Assembly (NCBI RefSeq): GCF_964019385.1
Contig: NC_088654.1
Coordinates: 28,529,407 to 28,593,406, forward strand
Length of the DNA: 64,000 nucleotides
Source: Sycon ciliatum
Lineage: Eukaryota; Porifera; Calcarea; Leucosolenida; Sycettidae
Direction: 5' to 3'
A model generated the notes under the pieces. The model was not told the origin of the DNA. It did not search any database and saw only the letters and a program-made list of their open reading frames with translations. Below are positions 1 to 11,520 of the stretch, piece by piece (the stretch's first letter is position 1; every line of letters starts with the position of its first letter). The position numbers were made by a program, and so were the translations under genes.

Positions 1-2637
1 CAAGACTTTGGTGTGGGTTCATTCAATGTCCGCGGCTTGTCGTCAAGCCTAAAGAAACAGCAGCTTGCTGATGACCTTCGGAAATACAAAATTAAAATTT
101 GCAGTTTGCAAGAGACTAAAATAAAGGACGGCTGCGACGAACTAGCTGGTGACTTCAGGATATTCTGCTTACCAACGGCGAACAGGCATTATGGGCTTGG
201 GTTCGCTATTCACAACAGCCTGTTTGAACTTATTCATCGGATATGGTCAGTATCAGACCGAGTAGCTGCGATACAAATCAATTTGTCCAAGAGAAGTACT
301 TTATCTCTCGTCAATGTGTATGCGCCAACGGCAACCCGCGTAGCGGCAGATGATGTCCATCTCGACGAGTTCTACTCAGAGGTCGGAGATTGCCTGGGTT
401 CAGTAAGGTCCAGTTCGCTCGTTCTCGTCACTGGCAACTTCAATGCCAAACTCGGCCAGAGGGATGACTCAGGCGGCTCGTGCACCGGACGATATGGTCG
501 TGGACGTCGTAACTACAGCGGAGCTATGCTAGCGGATTTCTGCGAGTCGTTTGGTCTCTTTGCATGTAACACTGCCTTTCAACATCCAGCTAGGCATCTG
601 ACAACCTGGACAGGTTGGAGGCACAACCCAAACGGCGGTTGCTCTATCCCTATATACAATCAAATAGATTTCATCTTGTGTAGCAGCAATCAGAAGCAGA
701 TTTTCACAGATGCCCGATCCTATGCTGGGACACTGGTGAAATCAGACCATCGGCTCGTTGTCGCACGCGCCCGTCTGAGCAGGATCTATGGTCTGTGGGC
801 ACATAACAACAACAAAAAAAGAACCGCGAAAGCTCAGAAGTTTCAGGTTCATAGATTGAGCGAACACACCTGCCGACAAAACTTCCAGTCCCAACTCACC
901 CATCGGATCGCCAACGGCGCAGTAGACACATCCACACCGGAAGCACACTGGGCATCGATCTCGTCTTTCATCCAGCAAACGGCAAAGAATACCATTGGAC
1001 TGGCACAGCCCCCAAAGAAGCAACAGCGTTTCATGGATGATCAGCTACATTCCTGGTCGGAAGAGAAAAAACGGTTACGACTGCTGATAACTACAAGTAG
1101 GGATCCACAACAAGTGGCTGATCTGAAGCATCGGCGGAACACCCTCTCACACCGAATCCAGCTGCGGGCAAAGGAACTAGCATCGAATGAGCTGGACGCT
1201 CGGGCGAGGGAAGTAGAAGCAAAGAAGGATACAGCACAGATGTTTCATGCAGTCCATCTACTCCAGCGACAAAAACAACAGCCTGTCACTGTGCATGATG
1301 AAACGGGTAGACAAGTAATACAGCCAGTCTCAGTAGCCATCCAAATCACCGACCACTTTTCTAAGCTGTACACACCGGAGCCTGGTGCACTGTTGCTGCG
1401 GCGACCGGGCCTTGCCGACCAGGATTGCGCTATTCAGTACCGCCGGCTTGAGCGGCCCATTTCTGAGGCAGAGGTGACACAGGCAGCTGGAAAGTTGAAC
1501 AATGGCAGGTCAAGTGGCCCAGATAACATGCCAGGGGAGCTGCTAAAGTACTCACCTGCCCTCGTCTACTCCAATATCGCCCAGGTCCTCAACTCTGCCG
1601 TCGAGACAGGCCTGCCCCTGAACAGCATCGGTAGTGGGTCGCTTATTCCGTTACAAAAGCCTGGCAAATCAAGGGGACCAGTCGCTCACCTACGGCCCGT
1701 GGTTTTACTCACAGCGCTCAGGAAGATTCCATCATTGATTGTGCTGCGGAGGATCAACAAGGACGTCAACAACTTCGTTGCACACACACAGAGTGGTTTC
1801 CGCCCCAGCAGAAGCACCACAGATGTTGTGTGGTCATACCGATGGTTGGCGGCTCGATGCCAACGCTATCGCTGTGCGCTGGATATCCTAGGCATTGATA
1901 TGTCAAAAGCGTTTGACTGTATAAGCAGGCCACGGCACATCTCGGTGCTGGGATCGTTCTTGCAGCCGGATGAAATCCGAATGATCAGTTACCTCCTCCA
2001 GGACACCGTACTGCGGGTTGTACTCCCATCCGCTAAGGGCCCGTCATTCCCCACTCTCCGCGGCACACCCCAAGGGTTCCCTGTAACAAGGCCATGCCTG
2101 TTGGGACTCCCCCAGTCAAATAATAAATACTACTACTACTACTACTCGTTGTCTCCTGTTCTTTTCATTGTGTACCTTGAGGGTGCGCTGCGTGATGTCC
2201 GGCCTCTTCTTCTACCACGTCCCCCTGCCGATATCTCCCTGGGGTTACCAACTGAAACTGCCTACGCCGACGATGTGGATTTCATGACTACTGATGGCGA
2301 GAGGCTGAGGACCCTCCTTCCAACCATATCCAACAAGCTCCTCGAATGGGATTTGAAAGTGAATGAGACCAAAACAGAGCACACGCACATCGAACGGCAC
2401 ACTGATTGCATCGAGGAGGAGTGGCGAACCACCAAGAAACTCGGGTCCCTATTAGGTGATGCCGAGGATATGCTACGGCGACAGCAACTGGCAACTGTTG
2501 CCTTTGGTAAACTCTGGACGCTGTGGATCCGTAGGTCGCTAGTTTCGGAGGATCTCCGCATCCGGCTCTATAATGCCTTTGTACTCCTGTACTCTGCTAC
2601 AATTGTGCAACATGGGCACCAACGAAACAGCAGCTGA
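1..2637 (+). pseudogene. LINE ORF: AP endonuclease plus reverse transcriptase (5' end outside window)
   Basis: Non-LTR retrotransposon polyprotein; the frame is open to the left edge. The N-terminal 250 residues read as an APE-type endonuclease that would nick target DNA: QETKIK, NVYAPT, YNQIDFIL and SDHRLV are present. The usual GDFN is GNFN here (near residue 141), so a catalytic Asp appears lost. The reverse transcriptase follows, with SGPDNMPGELLKYS, GFRPSRSTTD, DMSKAFD and the catalytic YADD. Between GTPQG and SLSPVLF a 69-bp stretch interrupts the conserved motif. The frame ends early at 2637; the expected C-terminus continues in another frame (2598-3029), implying a one-base indel near 2592. 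The C-terminal style (GHVLR) resembles RTE-like LINEs, but the clade is not certain. Judged a dead copy. Confidence 0.9.
2077..2145 (+). repeat. In-frame 69-bp insertion in RT motif, ending in (TAC)n
   Basis: The LINE RT motif GTPQG-D-SLSP is split after GTPQG. The inserted DNA ends in a TAC/ACT microsatellite that encodes a run of six tyrosines, as if the 3' tail of a small retroelement had landed there. Its length keeps the frame open, which is why the ORF looks intact although the motif is broken. Confidence 0.7.
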
Positions 2638-3029
2638 GCAGTATTGAGGCCTTCCACCGAAAACAGCTGCGGGCGCTAATCGGCATTGTGTTCCCGAATC
2701 GGATTAGGAACGAGAGGCTCTATGAGCGTACCGGCGCGGTTCCTCTCGGCAATATCATCTTGAGAGCTAGGTGGAGGCTCTTTGGGCACGTCCTCCGGCT
2801 CCCGGCTGACTCCCCACCATCACTGGCCATGGGAGCGTACTTCGCAGAGCCTCGTCCAGCGGGCTGGAGGGGACGACCAAGACACACACTACCAACGCTA
2901 CTACAAGATGATGCCAAGCGGATTGGACTTTCCTTGTCAAGCAAAGTCGATCTGGAGGCGTTCCGTGCTCTTGCTGCTGACCGAAGCGGTTGGGTGGGCA
3001 TCTGTGCCCGAGTGGTGTCAGCACCCTAG
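2598..3029 (+). pseudogene. LINE ORF C-terminal part in a shifted frame
   Basis: Read in the frame of position 2688, the DNA encodes the C-terminal region expected after the RT: CATWAPTKQQLSSIEAFHRK, then LYERTGAVPL, RWRLFGHVLRLP and GWRGRPRHTLPTLL, ending at a stop at 3029. The GHVLR and RGRP motifs are typical of the region after the RT in RTE-like LINEs. It belongs to the element to its left and is separated from it by the frameshift near 2592. Confidence 0.8.
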
Positions 3030-3205
3030 TTTTTGTCTTCTTTTCGCATATTTCTTCTTTTTCTGAAACTGTTGTGGTCTTTTGTATCTATTCGAAGTGG
3101 CTTATGCGAACATTTTTGGCTGGTTTGCATGATTTGCATGCCCATTAATGCAGCTGCAGGCCATGCTGATGTCTACGCGAACAAGCACATAATAATAATA
3201 AATTA
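3030..3205 (+). repeat. LINE 3' UTR and AAT-rich tail
   Basis: Follows the LINE stop codon and ends in an (AAT)n-like tail near 3190-3200. The final part (CTGATGTCTACGCGAACAAG, then AATAAT repeats) is closely matched at 53315-53345, indicating another 3' end of the same family there. Confidence 0.65.
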
Positions 3206-3239
3206 TACGAACATTTTTGAAGCATTATCCGCTGGACCC

Positions 3240-3440
3240 TAATGACGATTGCTTACACCAGAGACTTGTAACTGATTGATTTCACTATATACTCACTACA
3301 AATTGCCGCACATCAATATTATTCACCGCATGTTTACCGCATATTTACCACGAAATCACCGCAAATTATGCCGCGTTTTTCCCCGCGTTTTTTGCGATTT
3401 TTTTCCGCAATTTTCCCCAGGGACAGATAACTGCACTCTC
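3240..3440 (+). repeat. Dispersed repeat rich in CCGC/GCGG words
   Basis: This stretch has many short CCGCA and TTACCGC words and a CCCCAGGGACAG end. The reverse complement of the same sequence order occurs at about 31020-31250, including the words around TGATTTCACTA and AATATTATTCACCGCAT. It is a diverged interspersed repeat of unknown class with no coding potential seen. Confidence 0.6.
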
Positions 3441-3574
3441 CAGGCGACGGACCTTGACACGACATTGCCACAGCACACCAGCAGCAGCAGCATCAGCAGC
3501 ATCAAAGTGAGACATCCGTTGCTACTGACATGATTCCTTGAATTGATACCTATAGTCATATACATATAGCCATA

Positions 3575-3781
3575 GACCTATTCCAGTGATATGTATAACA
3601 AGAGGTTGAGCTAGTTCATTCTCATCATCAGTGATGTCTTAAAGACCTATTCCAGTGATATGTATAACAAGAGGTTGAGCTAGTTCATTCTCATCATCAG
3701 TGATGTCTTAAAGACCTATTCCAGTGATATGTATAACAAGAGGTTGAGCTAGTTCATTCTCATCATCAGTGATGTCTTAAA
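3575..3781 (+). repeat. Tandem repeat, 69 bp x 3
   Basis: Three essentially identical 69-bp units start at 3575, 3644 and 3713, each beginning GACCTATTCCAGTG and ending GATGTCTTAAA. No ORF or known element is recognised. The region 3782-3966 shows nothing recognisable. Confidence 0.95.
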
Positions 3782-3969
3782 GACCGGTCCGGTGTGGTGT
3801 GCAAGCTACACTGCAGTCACTTCATAACATTGACTAGCCTACACCATCACAACCGCCGATGTGAATGTATTTGTTTGATGTGTTCCTAAACTCGTCAGAT
3901 GATGCGGCCGCCAATCCGGCTAACTTTACTTTTGACACCAAAACAAACGAAAACTATCTCTTCACTACT

Positions 3970-5075
3970 TAGGTCCGTTGCACACTACGTATAAGAGTCT
4001 ACGAGCGCAGTCCAGTATAAGTTGCTCATGAGTTTTGTTCAGTGCACACTGCACATAGCTCGCTTGTTGTTTACGTGAATCGTCATGACAACGAGGATGC
4101 ACGGCAATTTGTGCTGTCCTTTTGTGCTATTCATGACCTTCGACCTTTGTACTTAGTCTTTGGCGGACTGGCGCACCCAAGTACCCTGCGCATGCGATGG
4201 AGTCAGTGGTTTACTTACTGCTTTTTTCTTCAGTTCAAACCTTGATTTTGTCGACGAGATCGAGATCGAGAAAGAAGTCGTGCACACACCTGAAGCAATG
4301 AATATCTGGGATGACGGTAGAAGGCCAGTGCTGCCAACCAATAGGGTCTGTTTTGCGTACTGCGACTTCTGATTTTCCGTATTTGCAGCGTTTTTCCGTA
4401 CTACCAATGAAATGCCTTGTGCATTGCTTCTATCAGGGAGTATTGCACTACTCCCTGGCTTGTATTGTGCTTTTTTGACACTCGCATTCTGCTCGGTGAC
4501 AAAATTTGCTAGTGCAAAACATGTGTGACTTGTAGCAAGACGTGTTATTTTGTGCTACATCTAGTCGAAGCATGGCAGACTCGCTTTGGCACAGGGATAT
4601 TCATCGCTCAGTTGGCGCTTGCCATTCTTCTACATACATACCTGTAGCTGATCGATCCTATTCAATTTTCTGTACCATTTTTGCTCAAATTCCTCACTGC
4701 GGACGAAGGAGTGATTTTCCGTACAAATACGGAAAGAACGGAAGGTTGGCAGCACTGGAAGGCGGAAGGTGGCCATCGCCACGGTGTCCTTGTTCAAAAG
4801 CTTTCAAGACTAGCAAAGCGATTGTATTGCAGATGCCAGCTCCCCGCTCCAAGTCATTGCTTTAGAAGATTCAGGATATGTTTACTCACCCGGAGAAGGA
4901 AAGCTGCCAAACAAGCAAAAAGCAGGATATAAGCTGCTTTCTACAGAGGTACGCGACTTGCTGAAAAGGCAAAAGCAATTTCTTGATTTTCCCGCCACAT
5001 TCCTTTGATTTCCATGGGAACATACAAGTATGCGCAGCTTATATGAGTTTTGGTACGTAGTGTGCAACGGACCTA
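3970..5075 (+). mobile_element. 1.1-kb non-autonomous DNA transposon with 23-bp TIRs
   Basis: The ends are perfect inverted repeats: TAGGTCCGTTGCACACTACG at the left and its reverse complement at the right (5053-5075). The element is flanked by ACT (3967-3969 and 5076-5078), a candidate 3-bp target duplication as seen in Harbinger-like elements. No transposase is visible; the small ORFs inside have no recognisable domains. Confidence 0.75.
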
Positions 5076-5099
5076 ACTTGCTTTGTAAAAATATATTAT

Positions 5100-5147
5100 A
5101 GCCCATACATACAGCCCATACATACAGCCCATACATACAGCCCATAG
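5100..5147 (+). repeat. Minisatellite, 13-bp unit x ~4
   Basis: AGCCCATACATAC is repeated about four times, immediately before the truncated 5' end of the next LINE. Related degenerate CATACAGCC words recur at 7655-7860, beyond the 3' end of the same LINE. Confidence 0.9.
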
Positions 5148-7312
5148 ATATACGATTATTCAAAGGTAGACTGGAATGAACTCAATCATGCCATTGCCAA
5201 TCTAAACCTACTCAGATCAGTCACAACATCGACTAGTATTGAAGAGGCTTGGTTAAAGTGGTCTCACAAAGTTGAAGAAGTGGTAAAGCAGTATGTACCG
5301 CAGGGACAAGCCCTCCATCCTCGCAACAACCGCCATTGGTTCTGTGCAAAACACCACCGTCTCCGTCGACACCGTGACCGCCTTTTTACTACAGCTAAAC
5401 GATCTGGCAGAGCAACGGACTGGGTAGTCTACCGCCTTGCAAGGAATGCGTTCACGGCCGAAATTCGCAAAGCAAAGCGACGTTTTTACGCTAACATGTC
5501 GGCCGGTCTTGAGGAAAACCGTGGCGGACACAAGTGGTGGCAGAGAGCCAAACAACTATGCAATCTTACTAAGCCTCGGGCTCCGATTCCTGACCTGTCA
5601 GATGGAATTTTGACGGCTACAAGTGACCTAGAGAAGGCTGACTTGCTAGCTCGCCTATTCTCTCAGTATTCTTCACCCCCTTCTAAGCCCCCGGACTGCA
5701 CACAGCTACCCACAGTCACGGTTGTCGAGCCCTTCGAATTTCAGCAATTGAGTACCACTAGTGTTTTTTGGACCCTATCACACCTTCCCCGGTACAAGCG
5801 CACGTCTGGACCCCTCCCTAATCGAATCCTTCGAGAAACAGCTCCCAGTATTTCTGATTCACTAACAGCTATATTTAACCTCAGTATCACCTCTGGCACG
5901 GTTCCATCAGATTGGAAAACCTCTATTGTTATCCCAGTATACAAAGGTTCAGGAAGCAAAGGCAGTCCTGGCTCTTATCGCCCCATTTCCCTGCTCCACG
6001 GAGTTGCGAAGGTGTTCGAAAGCATGATGAGCAAGAAACTGACTACATTTGTGGAGGCCAATACCCTCCTCCGTACGCACCAGTTCGGGTTTCGCCGGCA
6101 GCGGTCTACCACTGACCAACTAGTCCAAATGACGTCCTCAATAAGAAGAGCCTTTGACAGCAAAGCTTTGTGCGACGGACTCTACCTGGACTTATCAAAG
6201 GCATTCGATAAAGCCAGCCATTCTGTCCTGTTGCATCTTCTCTCCTCATTCTGCTCATCATCTTCAGTCAAATGGCTCGGATCCTTTGTCTGTGGGCGCT
6301 CTATTTATGTTCAAATTGGTGATCAAGTTTCATCCCTACATCCGTTGGGGGCAGGAGTGCCGCAGGGTTCTCATCTAGGCCCACTCCTATTTAACATACT
6401 GATCGACAGTATCCAAACAGTGACTACCAACACCTTGAGCTTTTTTGCGGATGACTCCAACATTCTGTGCATTTCCCCACCGACTACCACAATTACGGCT
6501 CACTTGTCTCAGATTGAGACTGACCTAGCAGCGTGTATCTCATGGGCTGAACATTCTGGATCAAGTTTTAACGTAAGAAAGTGCGCCCATATTGTATTCC
6601 ACTCAGGCAGGACCACGGCAGCAGAGCGAACTGTTCAGATGAATGAAGCTAGCCTATGTCGACCTGAGTCTCATCGCCATCTTGGAGTCATATTAACCCC
6701 CTCCCTAGATTTTCGTGAGCACATTCGTTCCATTATCTCTAAATTTCGTAGCAGAGTGTTCTTGCTTAGTCGTATGGCTCTTTTCTTTCCTCCATCGATC
6801 ATTTCTATCTTGTATAAGTCATACGTTCGCCCTACCCTAGAGTACTCTATCCCCGTCTGGTTTTCCTCTCTGACGGTCCAAGACCAGGATAGTATGAGTA
6901 GGCTCCAAGCATCTGCAGCCAGAGGATATCTTGCCGCTAAATTAGGGAGGAAGCGAGATTGGATGACTCCCAAAGAAAATCTTAACCAGCGTGCAGGCTG
7001 GGAAGCTATAAAATGGCGATTACAGATCCTTTCATTATGCTATTTTCACCACATTGTCTACACCTTTCCTTCTGTTCTCTTTGATTTCAAATTTCGATTT
7101 TATCATCCTCCCGACATCCCAAGTCTCTTGTCCTTCCACCAACTGGCAATTACTTCGCTAAATCCTTCCTTTTCCTTATCGCTGTTGCTTGGAATAAACT
7201 TCCTGCTGATATACGTTCACTCGATAGTCCCACGCTATTTAATCGCCAGGTAAGGAAGCTGTATGAAGTTTACCGCTTCTCAGTTTCCGGCATACCTAGT
7301 TTCACGTGTTGA
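5148..7312 (+). pseudogene. 5'-truncated jockey/CR1-like LINE reverse transcriptase
   Basis: The frame opens after a TAG at 5145 and runs to 7253. It contains the pre-RT segment (KVDWNELNHAIANL), then RT motifs YRPISLLHGVAKVFESMM, HQFGFRRQRSTTDQL, LYLDLSKAFDKASHSVL, GVPQGSHLGPLLFN and catalytic FADD. The last 50 or so residues are frameshifted: AVAWNKLPADIRS and the end at the TGA of 7310-7312 are in another frame, so an indel lies around 7080-7130. The endonuclease is missing, consistent with 5' truncation on insertion. The 3' UTR follows directly. Inactive as it stands. Confidence 0.88.
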
Positions 7313-7640
7313 ACAATTATAGTTTAAATCCGCTACTGCACTTATTTTGTTTTAGTGCCTTTCCAGTGTTCTATTAGCACCCCTGGTTCTCAATCTATTG
7401 TTCTTCCTCTCACTTGACTTAGAAAATCTCAGATTTTGAGTTTTTTGCGCTCCATACATCATTTTATTTTCATTATTTTATTGGTTTGGTGAGACTCCCA
7501 TGATAGGTATCCATTTACCTCTGGAGAATCCGTAAACCGTTAGGCGCTGCATCTGCCGCTAGGGTTTATCGGGTGTTAGCGGCCGTCGTGAGTTCCCTTC
7601 GGGAACGGATACGATAATTTACCTTTTTTTTTTTTTTTTA
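7313..7640 (+). repeat. LINE 3' UTR with two-hairpin tail module (7537-7612)
   Basis: After the LINE stop the DNA runs to a poly-T tract (7624-7639). The last 76 bases form a module with stem GCCGCTA/TAGCGGC and a second stem GTTCCC-TTCG-GGAAC with a UUCG tetraloop. The same module is found, reverse complemented, at 10960-11037 (in a SINE) and 59870-59940. Shared hairpin tails of this kind are known to be used by LINE reverse transcriptases to start copying; that role is inferred here. Confidence 0.7.
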
Positions 7641-7654
7641 AATCCGTAAATAAA

Positions 7655-7860
7655 CAAACAAAAAACATACAGCACATACAGGACATACATACAGCCCATA
7701 CAGCCAATACAGCCAATCCACGGCCTCACACAGCTAACGCAGCAAATACAGCCCACACAGCACATAGAGCCCATACAGCACATACAGCCAATACAGCCAC
7801 TACCCGGCCCCACACAGCACATACAGCCCACACAGTCAATACAGCCCAGTTCCTGAGTCT
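7655..7860 (+). repeat. Degenerate CATACAGCC minisatellite
   Basis: A run of imperfect 10- to 13-bp units such as CATACAGCCC and CACACAGC. On the minus strand it encodes Cys/Gly-rich nonsense and is not considered coding. From 7860 to about 9390 I see no convincing gene: only a poly-G run at 8801-8817 and scattered repeat remnants, including GGTTTGCTCCCCACA at 8630-8645, which resembles part of the 54.1-kb repeat. Confidence 0.7.
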
Positions 7861-9392
7861 CTAATTTCAAGGACAATATTGTGTCATCTCTATCCTCTTT
7901 CATGGACACAAACTCCACGGACATGGATGCGAAGGATACCGCAAGGCTATTAAGCTGGTCTTCTACAACAGACGTACCGTGTGTAGTGGCTGGCTGAGGC
8001 AGCACTCCCACGCCATTCTCCGGGAGGTGCTTGGCGATGCTTGGTCGACGGATTTCAGCTCACGAAGGTTGATCAGATCCTGATATCCAAACAGAGCTAG
8101 GTGTGTATTCTCATCGAGAGACATTGTGTTAGTCTATAGAATACAAAGTGGTTTGGGCCGAACTACCCAAAAGGTAGGGACGTACTGCAGAGGGTAATTC
8201 TCGGAGCACGAAAATTTGTTGCATCCACCTCTAAAGTTGACTTTTAGAGCGAAATCCTATGTCAGAATGATTCTCTTGTGCTCCAGTCGGCATGACGGCA
8301 GATGGGAATACCCACATTATTGCAGCCCGTCGGTACTGAAAGCCGAAGCTCCTACTGGTTAGGAGTGTCTTTGTAAAGCTATTGAAATAATTCAATGTGC
8401 CATCAGGCATCATTCCCACACATGAAGAGAAATATAGTAAGTAAGCAATCCAGAGCGTTTTCTTGTGACCGTCTTCAGGTATCTTTCGCTCTACTTGGTC
8501 AGTTTAGAAACAAAAACAGCAAATGATCAGTGTGCAGTCAGTGTACATGTAGGTAAACTGTCCAGGCAAGGAAACTACTACTGGTACTGCTACTACTACT
8601 AATAATAACACAGTTGCTCGTAAGAAAAGGTTTGCTCCCCACACTTGCGCGTAATGGAACATCAATATTGTGAAATGTTCGGTCCGCTGCTGTCTCTTGA
8701 TGAATCTTCCCGTTGTTCTAGTTCAGTATCATTAGTTGTAGATCATCGCTCTGACTACTACTGGTACTAATGAAAACAAATCCCAAGTTACAGCTATATT
8801 GGGGGGGGGGGGGGGGCTTCTCATAATAACAGTACCAACCAGAACACAAGAAAGTATGGTGCAACAGCAGCAGCAAGGCCAGGTTGGGAAAGGAAATCGG
8901 GCCGTCCGTGTCGCCTGATAAAAAAATTCTGACACTGCGTCCACAGCAACATGGCCATGATATAACTGCAACGTGGTCATAAAGAGAGTAAACCAAAAAA
9001 GGGAATCAGATCATGCCAATGCAGAGTACACACTGCTATAAAAAGAAGAATAACATTACGTCATCAATGCACTGTGCAGAACATACATGGTCAGTGGGGT
9101 TCACAAGTGCGAGTACAAATACACGACATCCAGTTGACGCCAACACACCACATGTGCACAGGGCCACAGAACAGGGTTTGTGCTCGTACTGTCAGCCATG
9201 TATGAGTGTATTCTTCTGATATGCCATAATCCAATCTACAATGTAGTTGCTTAGACCAAATCGGGGATCCTGCTCCAAAATGATACAACACGTCCTGCTA
9301 AGAGGCTAACCGCTAACCCTTTTTCTATGTACTTCGAAGTACAAGGAGGTAAGTGAACTCCATACATGTACGTCGCAACAAGGAGAGGGATA

Positions 9393-9523
9393 AGAGGTTA
9401 TGCGATAACGTCAAATCCGCCATATATAGGAGCCAGTTGGGGTGGCAAAATTCACAAAGCGGGCACAGAAACCCCTTATATAGAAGAATTTGGGGTGGCA
9501 ATGACGTGCATCGCATAACCTCT
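9393..9523 (+). mobile_element. 131-bp MITE
   Basis: Inverted ends AGAGGTTATGCGAT and ATCGCATAACCTCT bound a 131-bp element, with imperfect extension of the repeat (ACGTCA/TGACGT). TTGGGGTGGCAA occurs twice inside. It lies just upstream of the conserved promoter block of the first cystine-knot gene. Confidence 0.75.
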
Positions 9524-9685
9524 TTAATACTATAATACTTCTAAGTGTGTACAGATGTTCTGATACAAACATGTTAGAAGGCTACGTACAACGACACAGA
9601 TAGAAGCCATACTTGGAAAACGCCTCCCGGTTTTGAAAGGTTAAAGCCTTTCCCAGAGTTCAGTCATTGAATGCTTAGCAGCCAC

Positions 9686-9695
9686 TATAAAAAAA
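9686..9695 (+). promoter_or_regulatory. TATA box of cystine-knot gene 1
   Basis: TATAAAAAAA lies about 25 bp before a conserved TCTCAGTTCAC. The same block, including about 150 bp upstream (GGTTTTGAAAGGTT and CATTGAATG-TTAGCAGCCAC), is conserved at the paralogous gene on the other strand (25121-25130). Conservation in two diverged copies supports promoter function. Confidence 0.7.
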
Positions 9696-9708
9696 GGTAT
9701 GGATGTCT

Positions 9709-9889
9709 CAGTTCACCAGTTCTTACTGCCAATGCGACAAGCTTATTTTCAAGCAGAGATTAGCAGACAGTAACCAAATCTACAGTTGATACATTTTCAG
9801 GTACACGTTGGGTTTGTGCGGACCTTAGCAAGAAGCAGATATCACGTCATACAAAGGAAGAGCTGAGAACTTCTACATACATCTGAATA
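9709..9889 (+). other. Predicted 5' UTR exon 1 of cystine-knot gene 1
   Basis: Starts about 25 bp after the TATA box and ends at a consensus donor (GAATA|GTAAGT). The sequence is about 80% conserved by eye with 24924-25099 on the minus strand, where the donor is also GTAAGT. A short upstream ORF (ATGCGACAAGC...) ends within the exon here; its start codon is conserved in the paralogue. The intron would run 9890-11515 and holds a SINE and a GT repeat. Confidence 0.6.
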
Positions 9890-10809
9890 GTAAGTTGTGC
9901 GGATTGGGATTGTATTTTCGTTGCTTCAATTAGCATAGCGCTAATTACAGAAAGGACAGAGTTCCGGCTCTTTAAGAACATTTTGAAAGTTTTCGCTTTA
10001 ACTAGCACACAGGCAAAATCAAATGATTTTTGCAGCGAAGAGACCACTTGGGTTGAAGATGGTGTGTGTGAGGTTTTCCAGAAAATCAAATCAACAAGGA
10101 CATTGGAGCATTATCGCATTATTGTCTCCAAGGAAACTAGATTAGAGAAAGTCTGCATTCAAACATTCACCTCCGGTCTTTATAAGTAACATAATCCACG
10201 CAGAGGCAACAATTCGAAATATAGCAATAAAAAAGATGAAATGCGCACTCCTAACGTTATTCTATATACACGTTAAGGCAACGTTTGTGGTTATTAGTAG
10301 GTGTTCCAAGAACGTTTTCTTGTGATCATCATCAGTTAAAATAACCTTACTGAATTGACACGTAGGATATAATATAGAGAGAAAGTGCAACATTTGACAA
10401 ATATTTTCCTGTAGGAAAAGGGTTACATTTTCTCCCTAGATAATCTCTAATTTTTGTTTCATATCAATAGAGTGATGTTGTTCCAACTGACGACTATCAC
10501 AAGAACGCTTTCAAGTGGAACACATAACCACCAATTTTCCCTTGACATCTGTTAATAGAATATGACTTGGTGGGGTATTGAGATATCTCCGAATCTTTCC
10601 TCTTTCTCACTGTTTTCTCGCCAACCATCCTTCCCTGTAACGCAATAACATATTCCCTGCTTTGTCATGGAGCATTTCAGCATGATGGTTTGGATTTACG
10701 GATTAAAATAAAATTATACTAACAAACAAACAAGCTTATGCGCAGTTTTCCTCTTTATTAGCAGTTCAGTGTTTTATCAATATCTTCACAAACGTAATAA
10801 GCTGTTCTT

Positions 10810-10925
10810 CTGACCAGACGAGACCCCAGAACGCTTGCAGACACCAGCACGAACAGTCTATCAGCCACTTATCAGCCACTCGTCTTGCCTCGTGTAGTCT
10901 TGCCTGATTACACGCAGATCTTATC
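10810..10925 (+). repeat. Dispersed repeat also present at 24112-24205
   Basis: GACGAGACCCCAGA-CGCTTG, CACCAGCA-GAACAGTCTA and the following CACTCGTC words recur in the same order at 24112-24205. The family is not recognised. Confidence 0.55.
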
Positions 10926-11245
10926 GCTCAAGTATTAATGAAAAAAGGAGTAAATTTTCGTGTACATTCCCGAAGGGAACTCACGACTGCCGCTAACACC
11001 CGGTAAACCCTAGCGGCAGATGTAGCGCCTAACGGTGGGGGTGAGTGGATAAGTCTCACAACCACTGGCACAAGTGCCGGGAAACGCCATTAGCCACATC
11101 CATGTACCCCTTGTGCCTGGCCACAAGTTCCCAGTTCACTGTGGGTAGCAGCACTGCTGGAAAAACCGCTCCCATGCAGGACTTGAACCAGGTACCTCTC
11201 GTATCTCAACCATGGTCTTACCAACCCACTGTGCCTGCCTGGTAT
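10925..11245 (-). repeat. tRNA-derived SINE with LINE-like 3' tail
   Basis: On the minus strand the head carries pol III promoter-like boxes: GTGGGTTGGTAAG (A-box-like) and GGTTCAAGTCC (B box). A body of about 120 bp follows, then a 3' tail nearly identical to the end of the LINE at 7.5 kb: CCGTTAGGCGC, GCCGCTA...TAGCGGC and GTTCCCTTCGGGAA, ending in an A/T-rich run. This fits a SINE that uses the LINE's reverse transcriptase. It lies inside intron 1 of cystine-knot gene 1. Confidence 0.75.
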
Positions 11246-11338
11246 TAATATACAGACCAAAATTAATGGAAAATTGGTCTTCAGTGTCACCATTTCTAAA
11301 ATCTTCAAAATAATGATCTTACCATGTTGTTGTTATCT

Positions 11339-11350
11339 GTGTGTGTGTGT

Positions 11351-11394
<44 letters not shown>

Positions 11395-11512
11395 ATGTGC
11401 ATGTGTGTGTATATGTGTGTGTGTGTGTGCATGTGTGTGTATATAATGTGTGTGTGTGTGTATTCGTGTGTGTATGTGTGTGTGTGTGTGTGTGTATGTG
11501 TGTGTGTTACTG
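11339..11512 (+). repeat. (GT)n microsatellite before a splice acceptor
   Basis: Imperfect GT/TG tract ending directly at TTACTGTAG, the acceptor for the coding exon of cystine-knot gene 1. The paralogue on the minus strand has the same arrangement at 22048-22085. Confidence 0.95.
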
Positions 11513-11520
11513 TAGGAAAG

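Noticed and set aside
7619-8419. Minus-strand ORFs (Cys/Gly-rich and a 62-residue ORF)
   Set aside because: The first is the minisatellite translated; the second has no family match that I recognise and no splice support.
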